Of a stretch of DNA of 64,000 bases, positions 8,403 through 16,017 are shown one piece after another (the stretch's first letter is position 1; each line of letters opens with the position of its first letter). Source of the DNA: Roseitalea porphyridii (GTDB lineage: Bacteria > Pseudomonadota > Alphaproteobacteria > Rhizobiales > Rhizobiaceae); the NCBI RefSeq assembly GCF_004331955.1, contig NZ_CP036532.1, positions 2,108,001 to 2,172,000 on the forward strand, written 5' to 3'. The translations under genes were made by a program, and so were the position numbers. The notes beneath the pieces were generated by a model. It had not been told where the DNA came from. It saw only the letters and a list, made by a program, of their open reading frames with translations, and searched no databases.

Positions 8403-9182
8403 TCAGCCGCCCCGCGCGGCCGAAAGCACCGCCTGCGCGCCCCGGTTGACGATCGCCGCATCGAAGCCGGCCGCGATCAGCCCGAACCCCATCTGCGCGT
8501 AACGCGGCGCCATCGCCGGATCGACCGCGAAGATGCCGGCAAGCTTGCCCTTCGCTTTCGCCCGCGCCGCGACATCGGCCACCGCGTCCATCATGTCGTC
8601 CAGCGTGGCGTCGACCCCCTGCCCGCCCGTCCAGGCGATCGAGAAGTCGGCCGGACCGACGAACACCGCGTCGATGCCGTCGACATCGAGGATGTCGTCG
8701 AGCGCATCGAGCGCGGCGCGCGTTTCGATCATCGCGAAACAGAGCGTGTCGGCATTGGCGCTGTGTAGATAGGCGTTGCCGCCCTCGACGCCGCGCAGCG
8801 CGAGCCCCCTTGTCGGGCCCCAGGAGCGCTCGCCGAGCGGAGGATATTTCGTGAAGGCGGCGAGCGCCCGGGCGTCCTCGACCGAATTGATCATCGGCGC
8901 GATCACCGCGTCGGCTCCGAAATCGAGCGCGCGCGAGGCCATGTCGAAGCGTCCCACGGGCACGCGGACGATCGCCGGAACCCGCCGCAGGAGCACGGCG
9001 GCGACCCCGTCCCAGATCGACGCTTCGTGATGGCCGCCATGCTGCATATCCATGGTGACCGCATCGAAGCCGGCGCCGGCGATCATGCCGACCAGTCCCG
9101 CCTCCGGCTGGGCCGACCATGCGGTCAACACCGTCTTGCCGGCGCGCAGCGCACCGGCCAATTCATAGCCGTAGGCGGCCAT
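8403..9182 (-). CDS. HpcH/HpaI aldolase family protein
   Basis: This 259-residue metal-dependent class II aldolase of the HpcH/HpaI barrel family is probably active on 2-keto-3-deoxy acids or similar beta-hydroxy acids. Visible marks are FDAVTMDMQHGGHH (about 39-52), with the catalytic base region, VRVPVG and ADAVIAPMINSVEDAR. CFAMIETRAALDAL supplies the metal-binding Glu, and FVGPADFSIAWTG matches the GPxDLS signature with F for L. It converges with the hydrolase gene. No pathway partner is adjacent, so the physiological substrate is unresolved. Confidence 0.85.
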   Translation of the reverse strand: MAAYGYELAGALRAGKTVLTAWSAQPEAGLVGMIAGAGFDAVTMDMQHGGHHEASIWDGVAAVLLRRVPAIVRVPVGRFDMASRALDFGADAVIAPMINSVEDARALAAFTKYPPLGERSWGPTRGLALRGVEGGNAYLHSANADTLCFAMIETRAALDALDDILDVDGIDAVFVGPADFSIAWTGGQGVDATLDDMMDAVADVAARAKAKGKLAGIFAVDPAMAPRYAQMGFGLIAAGFDAAIVNRGAQAVLSAARGG

Positions 9183-9218
9183 GTCCCCTCCCCGCCGGAT
9201 TGCCCGGTTCTTCGTGGT

Positions 9219-9536
9219 CTAGCTTTTTTCGATCTCTTCGGCGGCCTTGACCATCAACTCGTCCATGGTGCGCCGGATCTGGTGATCGGACTGCTCGACG
9301 CCGGCGGCGTCGAAGTCGCCCCTGATCTTGCGGAACACGTCCTCGTCGCCCGGCTCCTCGAAGTCCGCCGCGATCACTTCCTTGGCATAGGCCTCGGCGT
9401 CCGCGCCGGTCTTGCCCAGCTTTTCGGCGGCCCACAGGCCGAGCATCTTGTTGCGGCGCGCCTCCGCCTTGAACCGCAACTCGGCGTCGTGGGCGAACTT
9501 GTTCTCGAAAGCGTCCTTGCGGTCCTTGATGCTCAT
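9219..9536 (-). CDS. DUF1476 protein (zeta-type inhibitor of F1-ATPase)
   Basis: This 105-residue helical protein has the DUF1476 pattern: an N-terminal [20 protein letters not shown] segment, then [15 protein letters not shown], then [18 protein letters not shown]. In Paracoccus this family supplies the zeta subunit, whose N-terminal inhibitory segment blocks F1-ATPase hydrolysis. Whether it inhibits strongly in this organism cannot be told from sequence. It stands alone on the minus strand and is divergent from purC across a 259-bp gap. Confidence 0.9.
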   Translation of the reverse strand: MSIKDRKDAFENKFAHDAELRFKAEARRNKMLGLWAAEKLGKTGADAEAYAKEVIAADFEEPGDEDVFRKIRGDFDAAGVEQSDHQIRRTMDELMVKAAEEIEKS

Positions 9537-9599
9537 CGGTGCTCCTTCGGCGGACGGCCCTGATTGGTGGTGGCTGGTATGTAAGCCTAGCGCCGGTCT

Positions 9600-9613
9600 A
9601 AACCAAATGGTTT
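9600..9613. promoter_or_regulatory. Perfect dyad AAACCA-AA-TGGTTT in the DUF1476/purC intergenic region
   Basis: A 6-bp perfect inverted repeat with a 2-bp spacer lies 64 bp upstream of the DUF1476 start, in an AT-rich patch. On the minus strand it is preceded directly by TTGACA, a possible -35 element, but no -10 hexamer sits at 16-18 bp. It may be an operator; the regulator is unknown. Confidence 0.3.
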
Positions 9614-9795
9614 GTCAAAGATCAACCGGCCGCGCCACGCGGCGAACCGGCGCGCGGACGGGTGCGAAATTTCATCCGTCAGGGCCCGGCGGCCATTTGT
9701 TTTGGCGGTCCGTTTCGGATAAACGGGGCCATTCGATCGACCGCCGTCCGCGCCCCAACCCACTGGCGCGAGCGCGATGTACAAAAGGCCAATGC

Positions 9796-10578
9796 ATGAA
9801 ACAGCGCCGCCGCATCTACGAGGGCAAGGCGAAGATCCTCTATGAGGGCCCCGAGCCCGGCACTCTGATCCAGCATTTCAAGGATGACGCGACCGCCTAC
9901 AACGCCGCAAAGCACGATGTCATCGAAGGCAAGGGCGTCCTCAACAACCGGATATCCGAGCATATTTTCACCGCGCTCAACCGGATGGGCATCCCCACCC
10001 ACTTCATCAAGCGCGTGAACATGCGCGAGCAGCTCATCCGCGAGGTCGAGATCATTCCGGTCGAGATCGTCGTGCGCAACATCGCCGCCGGCTCGCTCTC
10101 CCAGCGCCTTGGCATCGACGAGGGCACCGTGCTGCCGCGCTCGATCATCGAGTTCTACTACAAGTCCGATTCGCTCGGCGACCCGCTCGTCTCCGAGGAA
10201 CACGTGACCGCCTTCGGCTGGGCAAATCCCCAGGAGATCGACGACATGATGGCGCTCGCCATCCGCGTCAACGACTTCCTGTCCGGCCTGTTCCTGGGCA
10301 TCGGAATCCAGCTCGTCGACTTCAAGATCGAGTGCGGCCGGCTGTTCGAGAACGACATGATGCGGATCGTGGTCGCCGACGAGATCTCGCCCGATTCGTG
10401 CCGGCTGTGGGACATCGGCTCGAACGAGAAGCTCGACAAGGACCGCTTCCGCCGCGACATGGGCGGCCTGGTCGAGGCCTACACCGAGGTCGCGCGCCGG
10501 CTCGGCATCATGAACGAGAACGAGCGCCCCCGCGCCTCCGGCCCGGTGCTGGTCGCTTCAAAGGACAAGCTTCACTAG
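9796..10578 (+). CDS. purC: Phosphoribosylaminoimidazole-succinocarboxamide synthase (SAICAR synthetase)
   Basis: This 260-residue ATP-dependent ligase joins CAIR and aspartate in purine synthesis. Family marks are [12 protein letters not shown] at residues 8-19, [12 protein letters not shown] (about 29-40), [15 protein letters not shown] (about 93-107), [11 protein letters not shown] (about 173-183) and [13 protein letters not shown] (about 193-205). Length is typical for alphaproteobacteria. An ATG four bases upstream (9792) is out of frame. It opens the purine run; a lipoprotein gene sits between it and purS. Confidence 0.97.
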   Translation: MKQRRRIYEGKAKILYEGPEPGTLIQHFKDDATAYNAAKHDVIEGKGVLNNRISEHIFTALNRMGIPTHFIKRVNMREQLIREVEIIPVEIVVRNIAAGSLSQRLGIDEGTVLPRSIIEFYYKSDSLGDPLVSEEHVTAFGWANPQEIDDMMALAIRVNDFLSGLFLGIGIQLVDFKIECGRLFENDMMRIVVADEISPDSCRLWDIGSNEKLDKDRFRRDMGGLVEAYTEVARRLGIMNENERPRASGPVLVASKDKLH

Positions 10579-10587
10579 GAACCCGCG

Positions 10588-11100
10588 ATGATCGTGCCGG
10601 TCGGCCGCTTGGCCGCGTGCCTCGCCATCACCACGCCGCTGGCCGCCTGCGTTGCCGCGCCCGCAGCCGTCGAGGGGGCGTCGCCGCGCGGATGGAGCGC
10701 GCTCGGCGAACGCACCTATTCCTGCGCGCGACCCGCCTGCCCCTATCCGGGCCGTGCCGGACACGAACTCGTCGCGCTCGGCCCTTCGGGCGACACGCTG
10801 TTCGAGACCAATGACGAGGCGACCCGGCGCGCCTTCCAGAGGGCCTTTGACAGCGCCGTGGAGCGAAGCCGGCTCGGCGCCGGCCGGGACTATCGCATCG
10901 AGGGTCCGATCACGCGCGCGATGATCGGCGCGCACGAGACCCTGCGGTTCGCGGTCACCGGAAGCGGCGCGGCCGCCGAGCCCGGCCATGCGATCGTCCT
11001 TCGCAAGAACGGGCGCTTCCACATGGTCTTCGCCTTCGCGGACACCGAAACGGCCGCGCGCGCCGCCGCGCTCGACTTCGTCAACGCAATCACGCTGTGA
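10588..11100 (+). CDS. Predicted lipoprotein between purC and purS
   Basis: This 170-residue protein has a lipoprotein signal peptide whose lipobox is PLAAC, with Cys near residue 21. The mature part contains a Cys pair (YSCARPACPYPG, about 45-56) that may form a disulfide. The C-terminal half (GHAIVLRKNGRFHMVFAF) looks like a beta-sandwich. The family is not recognised. It starts 9 nt after purC and ends 16 nt before purS, so it is probably transcribed with the purine genes although nothing suggests a role in purine synthesis. Confidence 0.7.
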   Translation: MIVPVGRLAACLAITTPLAACVAAPAAVEGASPRGWSALGERTYSCARPACPYPGRAGHELVALGPSGDTLFETNDEATRRAFQRAFDSAVERSRLGAGRDYRIEGPITRAMIGAHETLRFAVTGSGAAAEPGHAIVLRKNGRFHMVFAFADTETAARAAALDFVNAITL

Positions 11101-11116
11101 AGGAACCGAACCGCCG

Positions 11117-11359
11117 ATGATCAAGGCCCGCATCACCGTCACCCTCAAGAACGGCGTGCTCGACCCTCAGGGCAAGGCGATCGCCAGCGCGCTCGCAACG
11201 CTCGACTTCAAGGATGTGGCCGGCGTCCGGCAGGGAAAGGTGTTCGACATCCAACTCGACCATTCCGACAGGGCGCGCGCCGAAACCGAACTTGCCGACA
11301 TGTGCCAGAAGCTGCTCGCCAACACGGTGATCGAGGATTATGCGGTGGAGATCGTCTGA
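11117..11359 (+). CDS. purS: Phosphoribosylformylglycinamidine synthase subunit PurS
   Basis: This 80-residue protein is the small structural subunit of the three-part FGAM synthase. It bridges PurQ, the glutaminase, and PurL, the synthetase. The family opening KARITVTLKNGVLDPQGKAI and the closing LLANTVIEDYAVEI are both present. It starts 16 nt after the lipoprotein gene and ends 3 nt before purQ, consistent with equimolar synthesis. Confidence 0.96.
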   Translation: MIKARITVTLKNGVLDPQGKAIASALATLDFKDVAGVRQGKVFDIQLDHSDRARAETELADMCQKLLANTVIEDYAVEIV

Positions 11360-11362
11360 CCG

Positions 11363-12037
11363 ATGAAGCCCGCCATTGTCCTTCTTCCCGGGCTCAATCG
11401 CGACCGCGACATGATCGCCGCGATCGAGACGATCACCGGCAAAAAGCCGCTCACCCTGTGGCAGACAGAGACCGAGATACCGGCGGACGTCGGGCTGGTG
11501 ATCGTGCCGGGCGGCTTCTCGTTCGGCGATTATCTTCGCTGCGGCGCGATCGGCGCGCGCATGCCCGTGATGCGCGCGGTCGCCGAGGCGGCGGCGCGCG
11601 GCGTGCGCGTTCTCGGCGTCTGCAACGGCTTTCAGCTTCTTATCGAAGCGGGCCTTCTGCCCGGCGCGCTGATGCGCAACGCCTCGCTCAACTTCGTCTG
11701 CCGCAGCGTGCGCCTTCAGATCGTCAACGCCGACACCGCGTTCACGCGGAACTACCGGCCGGGGCAGATCATCGATTGCCCGGTCGCCCATCACGACGGC
11801 AACTATTTCGCCGACGCCGAAACGCTGGCCCGGCTCGAGGGCGACGACCGCATCGTCTTCCGTTACGCCGAAGGCACCAATCCGAACGGTTCGACCGCCG
11901 ATATCGCCGGCATCGTCAACGCGCGCGGCAACGTGCTCGGCATGATGCCGCATCCGGAAAACCTGGTCGAGCCGGCCCATGGCGGCACCGACGGCCGCGC
12001 CCTGTTCGAAAGCGCGCTCGATCTCGTCGAAGCCTGA
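11363..12037 (+). CDS. purQ: Phosphoribosylformylglycinamidine synthase subunit PurQ (glutaminase)
   Basis: This 224-residue class I glutamine amidotransferase delivers ammonia to PurL for conversion of FGAR to FGAM. The oxyanion-loop [13 protein letters not shown] lies at about residues 50-62, the nucleophile elbow [11 protein letters not shown] with its Cys at about 90-100, and the His-Glu pair in MMPHPENL near the C-terminus. It directly follows purS. purL is about 4 kb away, beyond an accessory segment. Confidence 0.97.
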   Translation: MKPAIVLLPGLNRDRDMIAAIETITGKKPLTLWQTETEIPADVGLVIVPGGFSFGDYLRCGAIGARMPVMRAVAEAAARGVRVLGVCNGFQLLIEAGLLPGALMRNASLNFVCRSVRLQIVNADTAFTRNYRPGQIIDCPVAHHDGNYFADAETLARLEGDDRIVFRYAEGTNPNGSTADIAGIVNARGNVLGMMPHPENLVEPAHGGTDGRALFESALDLVEA

Positions 12038-12046
12038 GCCGGCAGC

Positions 12047-12367
12047 CTAGCGCAAGGCGGTTTCGAGTTCGCCCGGCGTCGTGCGCGTCACGGTGATCGT
12101 CTCGCTCACCGCGTTGCACAGGAACACCAGGTTGGCGTCCACCGAGATCAGCTTGACGGTGTAGTGCGCGCCCGTGTCGGTCATCAGTTCGACATGGGCC
12201 TGAGGCGCGCCGAGATGCGACAGCATGCCGTCGACCATCTGCGGACAAAGGTCGAAAGGCGCCTGTCGCTGCAGCATCACCTCCTCGGCCGCATTTGCCG
12301 GCGCCCCCACGACGCCCAACACCAGTGCGGCCGTCAGCGCGGCCGCCTGAAAGAGATTCCGTCCCAT
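12047..12367 (-). CDS. Small secreted protein, unknown function
   Basis: This 106-residue exported protein has a signal peptide (LFQAAALTAALVLGVVGAPANA, cleaved near residue 26). The mature part has two cysteines (FDLCPQ and LVFLCNAV) that could pair and a central strand-rich stretch (HVELMTDTGAHYTVKLISVD). The family is not recognised. It converges with purQ, the stops being 9 nt apart. It is divergent from the lipoprotein gene at 12466. Confidence 0.65.
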   Translation of the reverse strand: MGRNLFQAAALTAALVLGVVGAPANAAEEVMLQRQAPFDLCPQMVDGMLSHLGAPQAHVELMTDTGAHYTVKLISVDANLVFLCNAVSETITVTRTTPGELETALR

Positions 12368-12465
12368 TGGAATGTCCCCCGGTCTTGAAGTTTGCGGTTT
12401 CGTCTCGTCTCCTTGTCTGAGCCCGGCGATTCGTCCGTCGCCTTTGATCCCGATCGGAACAGCCT

Positions 12466-12909
12466 ATGCGTGATTCGCCCATCTCCAAAATCACGAAATG
12501 GCGCGAGGTGCCCGCCGGGCTGGCGGCGGGCACGGCACTGCTGTTCGTACTGGCCGGCTGCCAGGCGTTCGAGCCGCCGGGTGGGCCGGTCGTTGCCGAG
12601 GTTGACGCGCCTTCGCCGGTGGCCGCCCTGCAGCGCATCAACGAGCGCGGGCTGCAATGCTGGTTCCGCTCGGGCGACCGCGATTTCCGCAACTATGCGA
12701 TGGTGCCCGAACTCGACACGCGCACCGGCCAGCCGCGCATCCTGATCGTGCGGCGCGGCAATCAGCAGGGTCTGCCGGAACTGGTGATCACCGCCGGCGG
12801 CGACCCGGTGCGCATCACGACTTTCGGGCCGCTCGCCGGCGAAAGCCTGTCGGCGCGCATCAATGCCGATATCCTGGCATGGAGCGCCGGCCGGCCGAGT
12901 TGCTCGTGA
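12466..12909 (+). CDS. Predicted lipoprotein, unknown function
   Basis: The protein has 147 residues. A basic N-terminus is followed by AGLAAGTALLFVLAGC, giving a clear lipobox (LAGC, Cys near residue 32). The mature domain starts with a proline-rich linker and contains LQCWFRSGDRDF and PRILIVRRGNQQGLPELVI; a second Cys pair could involve PSCS at the end. The product should be anchored to a membrane in the periplasm. No family is recognised. It is divergent from the secreted protein at 12047 and convergent with the DUF1127 gene. Confidence 0.68.
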   Translation: MRDSPISKITKWREVPAGLAAGTALLFVLAGCQAFEPPGGPVVAEVDAPSPVAALQRINERGLQCWFRSGDRDFRNYAMVPELDTRTGQPRILIVRRGNQQGLPELVITAGGDPVRITTFGPLAGESLSARINADILAWSAGRPSCS

Positions 12910-12937
12910 TCTGATCCGGACGCCGGCGCGCGAGCCG

Positions 12938-13198
12938 TCAGCGGCTGCGCTCGAAGAACGGCAGCGACTTGCGGATCTCCGAATCGGCCTGATCGGGCGT
13001 CAGACCGATGTCGCGCAGTTCCTCGACGCCGAGCTTGCTCAGGTGAATGCGCGTGCGTCGCTTCTCGTATTTGGCCACGATCATCGCAACGAGCACACGT
13101 CCCCACACGCGAAACGGCACGGCGCTCGCCGTATCGTAGCGGACACCGGCAATCGTGAATGGCCGGAAGCGGAACGGTATTGTACCAATTGTACCCAT
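12938..13198 (-). CDS. DUF1127 domain protein
   Basis: This 86-residue protein carries a C-terminal DUF1127 domain: KYEKRRTRIHLSKLGVEELR, then DIGLTPDQADSEIRKSLPFF. Small Arg-rich DUF1127 proteins in alphaproteobacteria have been tied to RNA turnover and to phosphate and carbon metabolism. The domain is preceded by an extra segment of about 40 residues with a hydrophobic patch (VLVAMIVAKYE). The first codons after ATG are a tandem repeat, GGTACAATT then GGTACAATA, which doubles as predicted operator DNA for the divergent MocR-type regulator. An in-frame ATG at 13213 is an alternative start. Confidence 0.72.
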   Translation of the reverse strand: MGTIGTIPFRFRPFTIAGVRYDTASAVPFRVWGRVLVAMIVAKYEKRRTRIHLSKLGVEELRDIGLTPDQADSEIRKSLPFFERSR

Positions 13199-13267
13199 AG
13201 CATTGATCTCCATTGTCCCTGTGAGGACATGCATGAGGTACATTGACTCATTGACGGGTACAATATA
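13178..13267. promoter_or_regulatory. Four GGTACAWT boxes between DUF1127 and the MocR-type gene
   Basis: Two boxes lie in tandem on the minus strand: GGTACAATA at 13186-13178 and GGTACAATT at 13195-13187. Two lie on the plus strand: GGTACATT at 13237-13244 and GGTACAATATA at 13257-13267. The region is AT-richer than its surroundings and sits across the divergent starts at 13198 and 13281. MocR-type regulators such as PdxR bind repeated half-sites next to their own gene, so this is the probable autoregulatory operator. The fourth box contains TACAAT, a plausible -10 element 16 bp before the regulator's ATG. Confidence 0.62.
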
Positions 13268-13280
13268 TCGAATTGTCACC

Positions 13281-14702
13281 ATGACAACTTGGCTCCCCGA
13301 TCTGTCCCGCGACAATGGCCCGCTCTATCTGGAGCTCGCCAACCGCATTCAGCAGGATATCGAATCGGGCTCCCTGCCCGCCGGCGTGAAACTGCCGCCG
13401 CAGCGCAACCTCGCGTTCGATATCGGCGTGACCGTCGGCACGGTCAGCCGCGCCTACGCGGTCGTGCGCGAGCGCGGTCTGGTGACAGGCGAGGTCGGGC
13501 GCGGCACCTTCGTCGCAAGCCGCGAGACCGGCGTTCCGAACGGCCAGTTGCCGATCACGCTGCGCCCGCCGGGCGGCTATCACGAGGAAGCGCGCGCCGA
13601 CGTCATCCGGCTCGATTCCTCGGCCGCCTTCAGCGAGGCCGGCGCCGCCGAAATCCGCCCGCTCCTCGCCGAAGTGTCCCGCGACGGCTGTGACGAGATG
13701 GCCGGCTATGTGCGCGGCATCGAGCCCGACTGGCGCAAGGCCGGCGCCGACTGGATCGCCCTTGGCAGCCGATGGCGACCCGAAGAGGAGAACGTCCTGC
13801 CCACCTCGGGTGCGCAGGGCGCGCTGATCTCGATCATTGCCGGCGCCACCAACCCGGGTGACCGGATCGCCTGCGAGGCGCTTACCTTCGCCGGCGTTCC
13901 CCGCAGCGCGCAGCTCATCGGGCGCGGCGCGGTCAGCGTCGCCATCGACGAAAAGGGCATTCTGCCCGAATCCTTCGAGACCGTCTGCGCCCAGCAGCAC
14001 CCCCGGCTGCTCTTCCTGATGCCGGCGGTGCACACGCCGCTGACCGTCGCGCTGTCGCCCGAGCGCCGCCGGGCGATCATCGAGATCGCGCGGCGTTACA
14101 ATGTGCTGATCATCGAGGATCACCTCTACGCGTCGGTGACGCCCGACCCCTACGAGCCGATCGCGGCGCTCGCGCCGGACATCACCTTCCACATCGGCGG
14201 GCTCTCCAAGGCGGTGGCCGCCGGCCTTCGCGCCGGCTGGGTGGCGACGCCCGCCCACATGACGGCGCGTGTGTGGTCCGCCCAGAAGATGCTGACGGGT
14301 GGCTCGAGCTATCTGCTCAGCGACATGGCGGCGCGCATGGTCAACTCGGGCGCTGCGATGGACGTGCGCACCCGCGTGCGCGAGGAGATCGCCCGGCGCG
14401 TGACGGTGATGCGCACCGTCTTCGAGGGCTGCGACATCAAGATACGCGATTACACGCCGTTCGCCTGGCTCAAGCTGCCCGAACCATGGCTGTCGGGCAC
14501 CTTCAAGGCAGCCGCCTACGAGGAGAAGGTGCGCATCGACGACGAGGACGAATTCAAGGCCGGACGCGGCGACCAGCGCTTCCACGGCGTGCGGGTCGCC
14601 TTCGCCGCCATGGCCAAGGACATCGAGACGATGGAGATTGGTGCGCGCCGCCTGCGACGCCTGCTCGATGCCGGCCCGGCCGCCTATCACAGCTACAATT
14701 GA
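13281..14702 (+). CDS. MocR-type transcriptional regulator (GntR HTH fused to aminotransferase fold)
   Basis: This 473-residue fusion has a winged-helix GntR domain at about residues 12-82 (LYLELANRIQQDIESGSLPA, LPPQRNLAFDIGVTVGTVSR). A class I aminotransferase-like domain follows. The PLP-binding Lys lies in GGLSKAVAAGLRAGW (Lys310), with IIEDHLYAS upstream as the cofactor-binding Asp strand. Such proteins sense PLP or an amino compound rather than transaminate. The start at 13281 (MTTWLPDLSRDNGP) matches the usual N-terminus. No Shine-Dalgarno precedes it and the predicted -10 is only 16 bp away, so the mRNA leader is very short. Likely targets are itself and the divergent DUF1127 gene. Confidence 0.88.
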   Translation: MTTWLPDLSRDNGPLYLELANRIQQDIESGSLPAGVKLPPQRNLAFDIGVTVGTVSRAYAVVRERGLVTGEVGRGTFVASRETGVPNGQLPITLRPPGGYHEEARADVIRLDSSAAFSEAGAAEIRPLLAEVSRDGCDEMAGYVRGIEPDWRKAGADWIALGSRWRPEEENVLPTSGAQGALISIIAGATNPGDRIACEALTFAGVPRSAQLIGRGAVSVAIDEKGILPESFETVCAQQHPRLLFLMPAVHTPLTVALSPERRRAIIEIARRYNVLIIEDHLYASVTPDPYEPIAALAPDITFHIGGLSKAVAAGLRAGWVATPAHMTARVWSAQKMLTGGSSYLLSDMAARMVNSGAAMDVRTRVREEIARRVTVMRTVFEGCDIKIRDYTPFAWLKLPEPWLSGTFKAAAYEEKVRIDDEDEFKAGRGDQRFHGVRVAFAAMAKDIETMEIGARRLRRLLDAGPAAYHSYN

Positions 14703-14793
14703 GGCCCCCACCGCCGCCATTGACTTTCACGCTCCGTCCGGACAAGCGACGAGCGCCGCCACCCTCCGCACGTCCGCTGCCAGGACCAAGCCC

Positions 14794-15973
14794 ATGACCG
14801 ACCGCCCCGCCCCGGCCGGAACCGAACGCGCCATCCTGCCCGACCTGGTTCGGGCCTTCGCGCTGGTCGGCATCGCGCTCGTCAACGTGCAGTACCTCGC
14901 CTGGCCGGCGATGACCGGCTATCCCGACGCGGCCTTTGCGACGCAGGGCGACGTCGCCGCCTACTGGGCCGTCAACGCGCTGTTCCTGCTCAAGTCCTAC
15001 ACGCTCTTCGCCTTCATGTTCGGGGCCGGCTTCGCCTACCAGATCCTTTCGGCGCAGCGACGCCGAGCGGGTTTTTCGGCCGAGTACTGGCGCCGAATCG
15101 TCGGCCTTGTCGTTCTCGGCATCGCCCATGTCGCGCTGCTGTTCCAGGGCGACATCCTGGTGATCTACGCGATCCTTGGCGCCTTCCTCTTCCTGTTCCG
15201 GAACACCGGCACACGCACGCTGATCCGCTGGGCCATCGCGGTGTATGGGGTGCAGATCCTGATCGTGGTCGCGCTTGCCGGTCTCGCCTGGCTCGGCGCG
15301 ACGATGGCGCCCGAGATCATGGCCGCCGAGGCAGCGGCGCTGCAGGAGCAGGCCGACCGCGCGACGCGCGTCTTCGGATCGGCCGGATTCACCGAAGCGG
15401 CGGCGCTGCGGCTTGCCGAATGGTCCGAGATCGTCGTCTACGGGCTGATGCTTCAGGGACCGGGCGCGTTCGCCTTCTTCCTGTTCGGACTTGCGGCGGT
15501 GCGCGGCGGCGCGATCGCCGATCTGGCGCCGGTCCCGCCGCATCTTCCTGCCGGTCGGCCTCGTCGGCAGCGCGGCGGGCGCCTGGGTCCTGGGCCAGGC
15601 GAGCGTGATGATCGACCCCGAAATGCTGATCGGCATGGTGCTGATCACCCTGTTCGGCCCGTTTGCCAGCGCCGGCTATATCGGCCTGATCGCCCGGTGG
15701 GCCGAAGCGCCACCGAGCGCGACGAAGACCTTTCTGGCACGCGGTGGCACCGCGACCCTGACCGCCTACCTGACGCAGTCCCTCATCTTCTCGCTGATCT
15801 TCAACGCCTACGGGCTGGGCCTGTTCGGATCGCTCGGCGTTGCCGCCTGCACGGCGATCGCCTTCCTGGTGGCGCTTGTCAGCATCGGCTTTGCCAGCCT
15901 TTGGCGGTCGCGGTTCGAGCGCGGCCCGATGGAGGTGCTGCTGCGGCGGTGGACCTATCTGGGCACACGCTGA
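14794..15973 (+). pseudogene. DUF418 membrane protein, interrupted by a +1 frameshift near 15525-15540
   Basis: The first frame starts at 14794 with AGGA upstream and encodes a DUF418-type N-terminus: LPDLVRAFALVGIALVNVQY, then several membrane helices to FGLAAVRGGAIADL. Reading then passes to another frame at about 15530. There RRIFLPVGLVGSAAGAWVLG and the typical C-terminal GGTATLTAYLTQSLIFSLIF and RWTYLGTR complete the family. One extra base in the stretch GGCGCCGGTCCCGCC would explain it, and dropping one C restores a continuous protein of about 392 residues. It is either a recent pseudogene or an assembly error. DUF418 proteins are multi-pass membrane proteins thought to act in transport. 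Confidence 0.8.
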
Positions 15974-16017
15974 AGCGCGCACTGGCGTCTCGCCGCCACC
16001 GACGCTAAAGACCGGCC

